From: Streptomyces werraensis
Lineage (GTDB): Bacteria > Actinomycetota > Actinomycetes > Streptomycetales > Streptomycetaceae
DNA: 64,000 nucleotides
Reading direction: 5' to 3'
NCBI GenBank assembly: GCA_014656175.1
Contig: BNBX01000012.1
Span: 1 to 64,000 of the forward strand
Below are positions 7,869 to 16,785 of the stretch, in pieces. The stretch's first letter is position 1, and each line of letters starts with the position of its first letter. Made by a program: the position numbers and the translations under genes. Under the pieces are notes generated by a model. It made no database searches and had not been told where the DNA came from. It saw only the letters and a list, made by a program, of their open reading frames with translations.

Positions 7869-9006
7869 CGGGGACCTCCATCTCGATGGTGGTGCCCTTG
7901 CCGGGCGCCGATTCCACGGTCAGCCTGCCGCCGACCCCGCTCGCCCGGTCCCGCATGGAGACCAGGCCCAGATGGCGGCCCGCACGGCGGACGGTGTGCG
8001 GGTCGAAGCCGCCGCCGTCGTCGCCGACCCGCAGGACCGCCCCCTTGCCGCGCCGTTCCAGGGTCACGTCGACGTGTGTCCCGCCGGAGTGGCGCAGGGC
8101 GTTGTGCAGCGCCTCCTGGGCGACCCGCAGCACGGCCTCCTCCTGGGCGGCGGGCAGGGCGCGCACGCCGTGGCCGGTGAAGGTGACGCGCGCGCTGTGG
8201 GCGCGGTCGAGGACCTGCACCTGGGTGCGCAGGGTGGCGACCAGCCCGTCCTCGTCGAGGGCGGCGGGGCGCAGCTCCACGACCGCGGCGCGCAGTTCGT
8301 CGGCGGCCTCGGCGGCCAGCTCCGCCACCTGCTGCAGCTCGCCCTTGGCGCGGGCCGGGTCGCGGTCCACGAGACGGGCGGCGGCCTGGGCGGTGAGGCG
8401 CAGGGAGAACAGTTTCTGGCTGACGGCGTCGTGCAGCTCGTGGGCCAGGCGGGAGCGCTCCTCGGCGATGGTCAGTTCGCGGCTGCGCTCGTACAGGCGG
8501 GCGTTGGTGAGGGCGATGGCGGCGTGCTGGGCGAGGATGCCGAGCAGTTCCTCGTCGTCCTCGGTGAAGCCGCAGGCGCCGTCCGGTTTCGGGCAGTTCT
8601 TGTTCGCGAGGAACAGGGCGCCGAGCACCTCGTCGCCGTCGCGGATCGGCAGGCCCAGGAAGTCGACGAGGTCGGGGTGGGCGCTGGGCCAGCCCTCGAA
8701 GCGGGGGTCGCGGCGCACGTCGGCGAGGCGCTGCGGGGCGGCGTCGTCGAGCATCGCGGCGAGGACGCCGTGCCGGCGCGGCAGGGGGCCGATGGCCTTC
8801 CACTGCTCGTCGCTGACGCCGTCCACCACGAACTGGGCGAAGCCGCCGTGGTCGTCGGGCACGCCGAGCGCGGCGTACTCGGCGTCGAGGAGTTCGCGGG
8901 CGGAGGCGACGATCGTCTTGAGGACGTCGCGCACCTCGAGGTGCCTGCTCATGGCCAGCAACGCGGAGCTCACCGCGGCGAGGCCGGACCGGGGGCCGTG
9001 GCTCAT
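7861..9006 (-). CDS. GAF-domain sensor histidine kinase (NarL-type partner)
   Basis: 381 aa from the ATG at 9006, preceded by GTGAGGAC. An N-terminal GAF domain (about 20-170; contains NKNCPKPDGACGF with two cysteines) is followed by a HisKA_3 dimerisation helix with the phospho-His in ERSRLAHELHDAVSQKLF, and an HATPase domain (N-box EALHNALRHS, G-box GDDGGGFDPH). No membrane segments are seen, so it is a cytosolic sensor whose signal probably binds GAF. It phosphorylates the regulator encoded downstream. Confidence 0.94.
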   Translation of the reverse strand: MSHGPRSGLAAVSSALLAMSRHLEVRDVLKTIVASARELLDAEYAALGVPDDHGGFAQFVVDGVSDEQWKAIGPLPRRHGVLAAMLDDAAPQRLADVRRDPRFEGWPSAHPDLVDFLGLPIRDGDEVLGALFLANKNCPKPDGACGFTEDDEELLGILAQHAAIALTNARLYERSRELTIAEERSRLAHELHDAVSQKLFSLRLTAQAAARLVDRDPARAKGELQQVAELAAEAADELRAAVVELRPAALDEDGLVATLRTQVQVLDRAHSARVTFTGHGVRALPAAQEEAVLRVAQEALHNALRHSGGTHVDVTLERRGKGAVLRVGDDGGGFDPHTVRRAGRHLGLVSMRDRASGVGGRLTVESAPGKGTTIEMEVPGG

Positions 9007-9257
9007 GTCCTCACGGTACCGGCGGGGCGCGGGCACGCGGATCGGACCGCTGTCCGCCCCTCTCCCCCGCCGCTGGTCCTAGGTCCCGGGTCCGGGGCCG
9101 CCGCCGGGGACCAGGACGCGGGGAGGGGGCGTGCCGTCGTAGGCCGAAGGGACCCGGGCGGCTGCGTCCCGCGCCCGAGGCGGCCGCACGGCCCTGCTTC
9201 TACGTTGATCGCACGCCGACAGGGCGGGACGGCGCCACGGACGAAGGGACGGTTGTC

Positions 9258-9956
9258 ATGCCGGTTGCGATCATCACGGGAGCCTCGAAGGGGCTCGGAC
9301 GGGCGCTGGCCGTGCGGCTGGCGGAGCGGGGCTGGGACCTGGTGCTCGACGCGCGGGGCGAGGACCGTCTGGCGGAGACGGCGGTGCTGGCCTCGGCGCA
9401 CGGCACACGGGTGACGGCGGTGCCCGGGGACGTCTCGGACCCCGCGCACCGCGCGGAGCTGGTGGCGGCGGCCTGGCGGCTGGGCGGGGTGGACCTGCTG
9501 GTGCACAACGCGAGCGCGCTGGGCGCCGAGCCGCTGGTGCGGCTGGCGGAACTTCCGCTGGAAGGGCTGCGGCGGGCGCTGGAGGTGAACCTGGTGGCCG
9601 CGCTGGGCCTGGTGCAGGAGGCGCTGCCGCTGCTGAGGACCGCCGAGGCGGGCGCGGTGCTGGTGGTCAGCTCGGACGCCGCCGCGGAGCCGTACCCGAC
9701 GTGGGGCGGCTACGGCGCGTCGAAGGCGGGGCTCGACCAGCTGGCGGCGGTGCTGGCGGAGGAGGAGCCGGGGCTGCGGGTGTGGTCGGTCGACCCCGGG
9801 GACATGGCGACGGACCTGTACGCGGCGGCCGTGCCGGACGACGACGATCCGCGGCCGGAGCCGGACACGGTGGTGCCGGGGTTCCTGCGGCTGCTGGAGG
9901 AGCGGCCGGCCAGTGGCCGCTACGGCGCCCCGGCGCTGCTGGAGGGACGGCGGTGA
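9258..9956 (+). CDS. Short-chain dehydrogenase/reductase
   Basis: 232 aa. The Rossmann nucleotide-binding motif TGASKGLGRALA lies at the N-terminus, followed by the NAxA-type HNASALG segment. The catalytic Ser is in VVSSDA and the YGASK motif gives Tyr and Lys. The substrate cannot be told. ATG at 9258 after GAAGGGACGG. The stop codon overlaps the GTG of the queA-like gene (GTGA), so the two are coupled and may share a pathway. Confidence 0.92.
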   Translation: MPVAIITGASKGLGRALAVRLAERGWDLVLDARGEDRLAETAVLASAHGTRVTAVPGDVSDPAHRAELVAAAWRLGGVDLLVHNASALGAEPLVRLAELPLEGLRRALEVNLVAALGLVQEALPLLRTAEAGAVLVVSSDAAAEPYPTWGGYGASKAGLDQLAAVLAEEEPGLRVWSVDPGDMATDLYAAAVPDDDDPRPEPDTVVPGFLRLLEERPASGRYGAPALLEGRR

Positions 9957-10996
9957 CGGTCACGTTCCGGGTGCCGGAGGAGCTGTCGGCGCGGGTGCCG
10001 GCGGAGCAGCGGGCGCCCGGCCGGGACCGGGACGCGGTGCGGCTGCTGGTGTCGCGGGGCACCGCGGTGTCCCACCACGCGTTCGCGGAGCTGCCGCTGC
10101 TGCTGCGCGCGGGCGACCTGCTGGTGGTGAACACCTCGCCCACGCTGGCGGCGGCCGTCGACGGCCGGATCGGCGACGCGCGCGTGGTGGTGCACTTCTC
10201 CACCCGAGGCGACGACGGGCGCTGGGCGGTCGAGCTGCGGGACCCGGACGGGCGCGGCACCACGCGCGTGCGCGCGGGCACACGCGCGGGTACAGGGGTG
10301 CGGCTGGCCGGGGGTGCGCGGCTGCGGGTCGAGGAGCCGCTGAGCGCGGGGGCGCCGCGGCTGTGGTGGGCGCGGGTGTCGCGGGACGTGCCGGGACTGC
10401 TGCGGGAGCACGGGCGGCCGATCCGGTACGCGTACACGGAGCGGGACCAGCCGCTGTCGGCGTACCAGACGGTGTTCGCGCTGCCGTCGCGGGACGGCTC
10501 GGGGAGCGCGGAGATGCCGAGCGCGGGGCGCCCGTTCACCGCGCGGACGGTGACGGAGCTGGTGAGCCGCGGGGTGCAGGTCGCGCCGGTGCGGCTGGAC
10601 GCGGGGGTGGCGTCGGCGGAGGCGCACGAGCCGCCGTACCCGGAGCGGTTCGCGGTGCCGGAGGCGTCGGCGCGGCTGGTCGGCGCGGTGCGGGCGGGCG
10701 GTGGCCGGGTGGTCGCGGTGGGGACGACGGCGGTGCGTGCGCTGGAGTCGGCGGCCGGTCCCGACGGGGTGGTGCGGGCCCGTGCGGGGTGGACGGACCT
10801 GGTGGTGACCCCGGAGCGGGGGGTGCGGGTGGTGGACGGGCTGCTGACCGGGCTGCACGAGCCGGAGGCGTCGCACCTGCTGATGCTGGAGGCGGTCGCG
10901 GGGCGGGAGGCGGTGGCGCGGGGCTACGAGGAGGCGCTGGACGGGCGCTACCTGTGGCACGAGTTCGGGGACGTCCATCTGCTGCTGCCGTCGTGA
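9953..10996 (+). CDS. queA: QueA-like S-adenosylmethionine:tRNA ribosyltransferase-isomerase
   Basis: 347 aa. QueA landmarks are RAGDLLVVNTSPTLAAA, RYAYTERDQPLSAYQTVFA, PSAGRPFT (family SAGLHFT), EAHEPPYPERFAVP (family ExYxI/V) and the C-terminal SHLLMLEAVAG...YLWHEFGDVHLLL. Canonical QueA moves ribose from SAM onto preQ1 in tRNA. Several family positions are altered and the protein is divergent, so a different acceptor is possible. It overlaps the preceding SDR by 4 nt (GTGA); the longer frame starting at 9701 lies inside that SDR. Confidence 0.85.
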   Translation: MTVTFRVPEELSARVPAEQRAPGRDRDAVRLLVSRGTAVSHHAFAELPLLLRAGDLLVVNTSPTLAAAVDGRIGDARVVVHFSTRGDDGRWAVELRDPDGRGTTRVRAGTRAGTGVRLAGGARLRVEEPLSAGAPRLWWARVSRDVPGLLREHGRPIRYAYTERDQPLSAYQTVFALPSRDGSGSAEMPSAGRPFTARTVTELVSRGVQVAPVRLDAGVASAEAHEPPYPERFAVPEASARLVGAVRAGGGRVVAVGTTAVRALESAAGPDGVVRARAGWTDLVVTPERGVRVVDGLLTGLHEPEASHLLMLEAVAGREAVARGYEEALDGRYLWHEFGDVHLLLPS

Positions 10997-11371
10997 CCGA
11001 GGGGCGCGAACCGTCCCTGCCGAGGGCACGGAACTCCTCACACAGCGCGTTGCGTCAGCAACACGTGGTGAGGAAGGACGGGGGCCGGTGTGAGGCCGGG
11101 CATAGGGCGCACATCACGTACGAAGCGGAGTAGGAGATACATATCGCCCACACGAGCGGGGCGAACAGTCCTATCTGCCCGGTTTGCCATCCCCCTGATC
11201 CACTACCCGGCTTCGTAGGTCACATCTTTGCCCAGCGATTTTGCGGCCGCTAACAATGGCTGCGTCGCTCAGCGCCGTGGGCTTTTGGCCCGCGGCGTTC
11301 GTGTGCCGAAGAAGCACCGGTCCCACCGGACATCGAGCGACCTCCGCGCTATTCGAAGAGGTCCGTTCCGC
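10997..11371 (+). other. Long leader/intergenic region before the SLT gene
   Basis: 375 bp without a supported gene. It contains a candidate promoter (TTGCCC at 11229-11234, 17-bp spacer, TAACAA at 11252-11257) and a downstream hairpin (11273-11297), which would give a leader of about 110 nt. The cell-wall hydrolase context raised the c-di-AMP riboswitch, but its conserved blocks are absent. Confidence 0.4.
11273..11297 (+). promoter_or_regulatory. Leader hairpin upstream of the SLT transglycosylase
   Basis: CGCCGTGGGC pairs with GCCCGCGGCG around a TTTTG loop (10 bp, one G-U), about 75 nt before the start codon and inside the predicted mRNA leader. Confidence 0.45.
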
Positions 11372-12094
11372 ATGCCCAAGCACATCCTCACCCGTGGTCA
11401 TGGTCGAGCCCTTACCCGCCACCACAAGATCGCCGCCGCGGGCGTCGCCGCTCTCGGCGCCGCCGCCATCGGCATCTCGGCGGTCCCGAGCAACGCCTCG
11501 ACCTCGACCACGGCCGAGGCCCCCGCCCAGACGGCGAAGGTGGCCTACAGCACCCAGCAGATCCAGGGCGTCAAGGCCGACATCAACAGCCAGCTCGCCG
11601 GCGCCAGCGTGAAGGTCGAGCAGATCGCGGCCAAGAAGCAGGCCGCCGCCGAGGCCGCCGCGAAGAAGAAGGCGGCCGCCGAGGCCAAGGCCGCGAAGGC
11701 CCGCCAGGCGGCGGAGTCCGCGAGCCGTTCCGCCGAGCGCGCCGAGGTGAAGAAGGCCGCTCCGAAGAAGTACGGGAACAACCTCGACGGCTGGATCCGC
11801 GAGGCCATGTCCATCATGAAGAAGAACGGGATCCCGGGCTCCTACGAGGGCATCCACCGCAACATCATGCGGGAGTCCTCCGGCAACCCGAAGGCGATCA
11901 ACCTCTGGGACATCAACGCCCAGAAGGGCATCCCCTCCAAGGGCCTGCTCCAGGTGATCCCGCCGACCTTCGAGGCGTACCACGTCAAGGGCACCCCGAA
12001 GGACATCTACGACCCGGTCGCCAACATCGTCGCCGCCTGCAACTACGCGGCCGACAAGTACGGCACCATGGACAACGTCGACAGCGCGTACTGA
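11372..12094 (+). CDS. Secreted lytic transglycosylase (SLT domain)
   Basis: 240 aa. Signal sequence (1-43, Ala-rich, ending near SAVPSNAS), then an Ala/Lys coiled-coil stalk (about 75-128, many KKAAAEAKAAKA units), then an SLT/lysozyme-like domain (about 132-240) with the catalytic Glu in NIMRESSGNPKAIN and the GLLQVIPPTFEAY motif. It cleaves peptidoglycan glycan strands outside the cell. ATG at 11372 has a GAAGAGG site; the frame's upstream extension to 11228 has no signal-like features. Expression is probably controlled through its long structured leader. Confidence 0.93.
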   Translation: MPKHILTRGHGRALTRHHKIAAAGVAALGAAAIGISAVPSNASTSTTAEAPAQTAKVAYSTQQIQGVKADINSQLAGASVKVEQIAAKKQAAAEAAAKKKAAAEAKAAKARQAAESASRSAERAEVKKAAPKKYGNNLDGWIREAMSIMKKNGIPGSYEGIHRNIMRESSGNPKAINLWDINAQKGIPSKGLLQVIPPTFEAYHVKGTPKDIYDPVANIVAACNYAADKYGTMDNVDSAY

Positions 12095-12130
12095 GAGGTC
12101 GGCGCGGACCTCTCCTGCCGCACACAGACG

Positions 12131-12170
12131 CCGAAGGGCGGCACCCTCCTGACGGGGTGCCGCCCTTCGG
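12131..12170. terminator. Bidirectional terminator between SLT and FHA-ABC genes
   Basis: CCGAAGGGCGGCACCC faces GGGTGCCGCCCTTCGG, a 16-bp perfect stem with an 8-nt loop between convergent genes. Confidence 0.85.
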
Positions 12171-12185
12171 GGTCGTACGGCGGGA

Positions 12186-14711
12186 CTACTTGCGCATGAC
12201 CTCCGGCTCGTGGCGGCGCAGGAAGCGCGCCACGAAGAAGCCGCAGACCACGCCGAGCGCGAGCAGCGCGCCCATGTCCGTCGCCCAGGCGGCGGCCGTG
12301 TGCTCCCACAGCGGGTCGTCGCTGTCCCCCTTGGCCGGCGGGCTGATGTTGTTGAAGTCCAGCGTCGCGCCCGCGGCGGCGACCGCCCAGCGCGACGGCA
12401 TCAGGTACGACAGCTCGTTCACGCCGACCGAGTTGGCCAGCGGGAACAGGCAGCCGGTGAAGACGACCTGGACGATCGCGAACATCACCAGCAGCGGCAT
12501 CGTCTTCTCGGCGGTCTTCACCAGGGCCGAGATGATCAGGCCGAACATCATCGCGGTGAAGCCCAGCGCCATGATCGGGATGCACAGCTCCAGCAGGATC
12601 TGGCCGCCGAGGACCAGGCCCTCGTCCGGCACCGTGCGGCTGGAGAAGCCGATGACGCCGATCATCAGGCCCTGGAGCATGGTGATCAGGCCCAGCACGA
12701 AGACCTTCGACATCAGGTACGCCGAGCGGGACAGGCCGGTGGCGCGCTCCCGCTCGTAGATCACGCGTTCCTTGATCAGCTCACGCACGGAGTTGGCGGC
12801 GCCGGCGAAGCACGCGCCCACCGCCAGGATCAGCAGCACCGTGAGCGCCGTGCCGTTGGCGACGGGCCTGTTCGTCCTCGGGTTGATCTCCGTGTTGACC
12901 AGCAGGTCCTTGCCCTGGTCGATGAGGAGACTGACCGAGCCGAGGACCAGCGGCAGGATGATCGACAGGGCGAGGAAGCCCTTGTCGGAGGCGATCACCG
13001 ACACATAGCGGCGCACCAGCGTGGTGAACTGCGACGCCCAGCCCTGCGGCTTCGGCGGCTTCATCGCCTGCATCGCGGGGACCTGTACGGACTGCGGGGC
13101 GACCGCGTCGATGTCCGCGGCGTACATCTGGTAGTGCTGCGAGCCCTTCCAGCGGCCCGCCCAGTCGTAGTCGCGGTAGTTCTCGAAGGCGGAGAAGACG
13201 TCGGCCCAGGTCTCGTAGCCGAAGAAGTTCAGCGCCTCCTCGGGCGGGCCGAAGTAGGCGACCGAGCCGCCCGGCGCCATCACCAGCAGCTTGTCGCAGA
13301 TCGCGAGCTCGGCCACCGAGTGGGTCACCACGAGGACCGTGCGGCCGTCGTCGGCGAGGCCGCGCAGCAGCTGCATGACATCGCGGTCCATGCCCGGGTC
13401 GAGGCCGGAGGTCGGCTCGTCCAGGAAGATCAGCGACGGCTTGGTGAGCAGTTCCAGCGCCACCGACACGCGCTTGCGCTGGCCGCCGGACAGGGACGTG
13501 ACCTTCTTGTCCTTGTGGATGTCCAGCTTCAGCTCGCGCAGCACCTCGTCGATGCGGGCCTCGCGCTCGGCCGCCGTGGTGTCGGCGGGGAAGCGGAGCT
13601 TGGCCGCGTACTTCAGGGCGCGCTTGACGGTCAGCTCCTTGTGCAGGATGTCGTCCTGCGGGACCAGACCGATGCGCTGGCGCAGCTCGGCGAACTGCTT
13701 GTACAGATTGCGGTTGTCGTACAGCACCTCGCCCTGGTTGGCGGGGCGGTAGCCGGTGAGCGCCTTGAGGAGCGTCGACTTGCCGGAGCCGGACGGGCCG
13801 ATCACCGCGATCAGGGACTTCTCCGGGACGCCGAAGGAGACGTCCTTCAGGATCTGCTTGCCGCCGTCGACCGTGACGGTGAGGTGGCGGGCGGAGAAGG
13901 ACACCTCACCGGTGTCGACGAACTCCTCGAGCCGGTCGCCGACGATCCGGAACGTCGAGTGACCGACGCCCACGATGTCGGTGGGGCCGAGCAGTTGCGA
14001 GCCGCCCTTGGGGATCGGCTGGCCGTTGACGTACGTGCCGTTGTGCGAGCCCAGGTCGCGGATCTCCATGCGCCCGTCGGGCGTCGAGTGGAACTCCGCG
14101 TGGTTGCGGGACACCTGGAGGTCGGAGACGACCAGGTCGTTCTCCAGGGCACGGCCGATGCGCATCACGCGGCCGAGGGAGAACTGGTGGAACGTCGTGG
14201 GACTGCGGTCGCCGTAGACCGGCGGCGCCCCCGCGACACCACCGGGGCCGCCCTGCTGCTGAGGGATGTGCGGCGCGTTCTGCTGCGGCTGCTGCTGCCA
14301 GCTCTGCTGGGCGGGCTGCTGGGCCGGCGGCTGCTGCTGGGCGGGGGGCTGCTGCCAGCCGGCGCCCGCGCCCTGGGCGGCGTACGGCTGCTGCGGCTGC
14401 GCCTGCGGTACGGCGGCGGCGACACCGGACAGCGTCACGCGCGGCCCGTCGTTCGCGTTGCCCAGGTTCAGCACCGTGTCGGCGGTGAACTCCAGGTGGT
14501 GGATCCGCTGACCCTGCACGAAGGTGCCGTTGGTGCTGCCGTGGTCCTCGATCACCCAACTGCGGCCGTCGAAGCTGATCGTGGCGTGACGCCAGGACAC
14601 CCTGGCGTCGTCGAGGACGACGTCGCCCTGCGGGTCACGACCCAGGGTGTAGGACCTGGACGGATCGAGCGTCCAGGTACGTCCGTTTGATTCCAGTACG
14701 AGTTCCGGCAC
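12186..14711 (-). CDS. FHA-domain ABC exporter (Rv1747-like)
   Basis: 841 aa from the GTG at 14711. Two FHA phosphothreonine-binding domains (about 1-95 with GRDPQGDVVL and GSTNGTF; about 170-255 with GRALENDLVV and GSHNGTYV) flank a Gln/Pro/Ala-rich linker. An ABC ATPase follows (Walker A GPSGSGKST, signature LSGGQRKR, Walker B LIFLDEPTSGLDPG), then an ABC-2 permease with about six membrane spans. The same fusion in mycobacteria (Rv1747) is regulated by Ser/Thr kinase phosphorylation that engages the FHA domains; the exported substrate is a cell-envelope lipid or glycolipid by analogy only. Confidence 0.93.
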   Translation of the reverse strand: MPELVLESNGRTWTLDPSRSYTLGRDPQGDVVLDDARVSWRHATISFDGRSWVIEDHGSTNGTFVQGQRIHHLEFTADTVLNLGNANDGPRVTLSGVAAAVPQAQPQQPYAAQGAGAGWQQPPAQQQPPAQQPAQQSWQQQPQQNAPHIPQQQGGPGGVAGAPPVYGDRSPTTFHQFSLGRVMRIGRALENDLVVSDLQVSRNHAEFHSTPDGRMEIRDLGSHNGTYVNGQPIPKGGSQLLGPTDIVGVGHSTFRIVGDRLEEFVDTGEVSFSARHLTVTVDGGKQILKDVSFGVPEKSLIAVIGPSGSGKSTLLKALTGYRPANQGEVLYDNRNLYKQFAELRQRIGLVPQDDILHKELTVKRALKYAAKLRFPADTTAAEREARIDEVLRELKLDIHKDKKVTSLSGGQRKRVSVALELLTKPSLIFLDEPTSGLDPGMDRDVMQLLRGLADDGRTVLVVTHSVAELAICDKLLVMAPGGSVAYFGPPEEALNFFGYETWADVFSAFENYRDYDWAGRWKGSQHYQMYAADIDAVAPQSVQVPAMQAMKPPKPQGWASQFTTLVRRYVSVIASDKGFLALSIILPLVLGSVSLLIDQGKDLLVNTEINPRTNRPVANGTALTVLLILAVGACFAGAANSVRELIKERVIYERERATGLSRSAYLMSKVFVLGLITMLQGLMIGVIGFSSRTVPDEGLVLGGQILLELCIPIMALGFTAMMFGLIISALVKTAEKTMPLLVMFAIVQVVFTGCLFPLANSVGVNELSYLMPSRWAVAAAGATLDFNNISPPAKGDSDDPLWEHTAAAWATDMGALLALGVVCGFFVARFLRRHEPEVMRK

Positions 14712-14955
14712 TCCATGCCCCACTGAGTTGTTCCCCCGAATTTCCCCCGTCGCAGGGAGTCTAGGGATGTCGAACATCGGGGGGAACTATTTCAGGCCCG
14801 GCCCTCCGACCGAAAGTCGGCCCTGTCACGACCCCGCGACAAGGCGTCGACGGCCCTGTCCGGACGGGGGTTGAAATCGCCCCGGAGAGTGGTAAACCAC
14901 GCGAGGGGTACATGTGCGGCCTGCCGGGCCGCTCCGCGGATCGGGGGGTCTGCCC

Positions 14956-16707
14956 ATGAGTACTGCCGCAGGGCCCACCGGGCCGGGGCGCGACACCGGT
15001 GTGCCGTGGGCGGATGTGGTGATGTCCGCGGTCGCGGCGGTGAGCTGGGCGCTGATCGGGATGGCGGCGACGGCCGCGCTGGGACTGCATCTGCTGGGCG
15101 CGGACGCGGCGGGGCCGTCGGCGCCGGCGACCGCCGCGGTGGTGGCGCTGGCGGTGGGCGGTTCGGTGACGCCTGCGGGGGACGTGTCGGCGTTCGGACT
15201 GTCCGGGGCCGAGGCGGACACGGTGGTCGACGTGATGCCGCTCGGCGTGGGGCTGGTGGGGGCGCTGCTGCTCTCCCTCATCTTCCTGAGGTCCTTACGG
15301 GCGGCGGGAGTTGTGGTGTCCGGCCGTGAACTCGCCGCGCGCTCGGGCGCGGTGGTCGCGCTGGCCGTGGCGACGGCGGGCGGGCTGGCGTGGGCGGGCC
15401 ACGACGTGATCACCGTCGACGTGGCCGCTCTCGGCGTGGACGGTCTCCCGGGCTCGGACGGCGGCGGAGGGCTGGACGTCCCCGGGCTGGGCGACATCGG
15501 GGAGCTGCTGCCGGACCGGGTGGGGGACCTGGCCGACGCGGAGGTGACGGTGGGGTTCACCGTCGGCACGGCGCCGACGCTCCTGGCCGGGCTGGGCTGG
15601 TCGGCGGGCGTGCTGCTGGTCGCGCTGCTGGCGTCCCGGCGCACTCCGCTGCCGCCGGGGTGGGACGCCCTGCACCGGGTGGTGCGGCCGGTGGTCTCGT
15701 CGGTCGTCGCGGTGCTGCTGGGCGCAGTGGCGGCGGGGATCGCCGCCGCGGGGTACGCGGCGGTCGGCGACGACCACCCCCGGCGGATCGCCGGGGCGGC
15801 ACTGCTGGGGACGCCGAACGGGGTGTGGCTGGGGGTGCCGGTCGGGCTGTTCGTCCCGTGGGACGCCCAGGGGAACGGCCCGCTGCTGGGCGCGCTGCCC
15901 CATCCCCTGGACGATCTGCTGCGGATGGGGACGGAGGAGCCGGTCACCCTGGGCGCGCTGGCCGAGCTGGACGGGCGGGTGTGGCTGCTGGGGGTGGGCG
16001 CGGCGACGGCGATGCTGCTGGCGGGCGTGCTGACGGGGGTGCGGACACCGGTGGGGAGCCCGCCGGGGGCGGGTGGTTTCGCGGTGCGGTGCGCGGTGCG
16101 GCTGGGCGCCGCCACGGCGGTGGCGCTGCCGGTGCTGGTCCGGCTCACGGAGGTGTCCGCGGGCGCCTCGCTGTCGGTGCTGGGGTACGACGCGTTCGAC
16201 GTGGGGCTGGACCTGCGCGGGCGCCTCGGCGCGGCGGCGCTGCTCGGCGCGGTGTGGGGCGCGGGGGCGGGCGCGGCGGGGGCGCTGCTGGTGTGGGCGT
16301 GCGGCGTGGCGGGGACACGGGTGGCGGTACTGGCACGGGGTGGCGAAGGCTTGCCGACGCCGGCGCCCTGGGGGCCCTACCGGCCGGGGACGCCGTACCG
16401 GCCGCCCGACCCTGGGACGAATCCGTACCTGCGGCTGCCGGGGACGCGGGTGGAGCGGGGCGCCTCGCAGGACGCGGTGCCGGGCCGGGGCGCGCCCGGG
16501 GACAGGGGCGCCGGAGCGGACGAAGTGGCCGCGGCCCCCACGGTCGCGGGCCCCGCCCCACCCCCACGCCCGTCCCGCCCGGACCGCCGCCGCCTCTGGC
16601 CGGACGGGGTCCCACCCCCTCCCCCGCCACCCCCGGCGCCACGGCCTCCGGGTTCGGGCGAGCCCGAGGGAGGGGATCGGGGTGGCGGGGAGCCGGGGAA
16701 ACGGTAG
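14956..16707 (+). CDS. Streptophobe-family membrane protein
   Basis: 583 aa. Multiple hydrophobic spans (about 22-45, 60-75, 95-115, 130-150, 205-225, 245-270, 340-370, 400-420, 435-460) separated by Gly/Ala/Val-rich loops, ending in a Pro-rich cytoplasmic tail with PPPPPPPP. This architecture is that of the actinobacterial streptophobe family, named for Streptomyces and hydrophobicity; function unknown. The ATG at 14956 follows a G-rich site. It is divergent from the FHA-ABC gene, and serB follows in the same direction. Confidence 0.85.
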   Translation: MSTAAGPTGPGRDTGVPWADVVMSAVAAVSWALIGMAATAALGLHLLGADAAGPSAPATAAVVALAVGGSVTPAGDVSAFGLSGAEADTVVDVMPLGVGLVGALLLSLIFLRSLRAAGVVVSGRELAARSGAVVALAVATAGGLAWAGHDVITVDVAALGVDGLPGSDGGGGLDVPGLGDIGELLPDRVGDLADAEVTVGFTVGTAPTLLAGLGWSAGVLLVALLASRRTPLPPGWDALHRVVRPVVSSVVAVLLGAVAAGIAAAGYAAVGDDHPRRIAGAALLGTPNGVWLGVPVGLFVPWDAQGNGPLLGALPHPLDDLLRMGTEEPVTLGALAELDGRVWLLGVGAATAMLLAGVLTGVRTPVGSPPGAGGFAVRCAVRLGAATAVALPVLVRLTEVSAGASLSVLGYDAFDVGLDLRGRLGAAALLGAVWGAGAGAAGALLVWACGVAGTRVAVLARGGEGLPTPAPWGPYRPGTPYRPPDPGTNPYLRLPGTRVERGASQDAVPGRGAPGDRGAGADEVAAAPTVAGPAPPPRPSRPDRRRLWPDGVPPPPPPPPAPRPPGSGEPEGGDRGGGEPGKR

Positions 16708-16785
16708 GGGCGGGCCAGGACGGGGTGTCCGGAGGGCGGACCGTGGGGGCGCGGGGCACTCCGTGCCGGATACGGTAAGAACACC

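Noticed and set aside
11120..11260. Small open frame after GGAGATACAT
   Set aside because: The frame lacks an ATG, GTG or TTG at the right place and encodes no recognisable pattern.
10997..11371. c-di-AMP (ydaO) riboswitch before the SLT gene
   Set aside because: The conserved GGGGAACC, GGGGUGAA and CCGAAUCCG...GCUAACC blocks are not present.
12210..14690. 826-aa plus-strand open frame
   Set aside because: It runs antisense to the well-supported FHA-ABC gene and is rich in Arg, Gly, Ala and His, as expected for a shadow frame in high-GC DNA.
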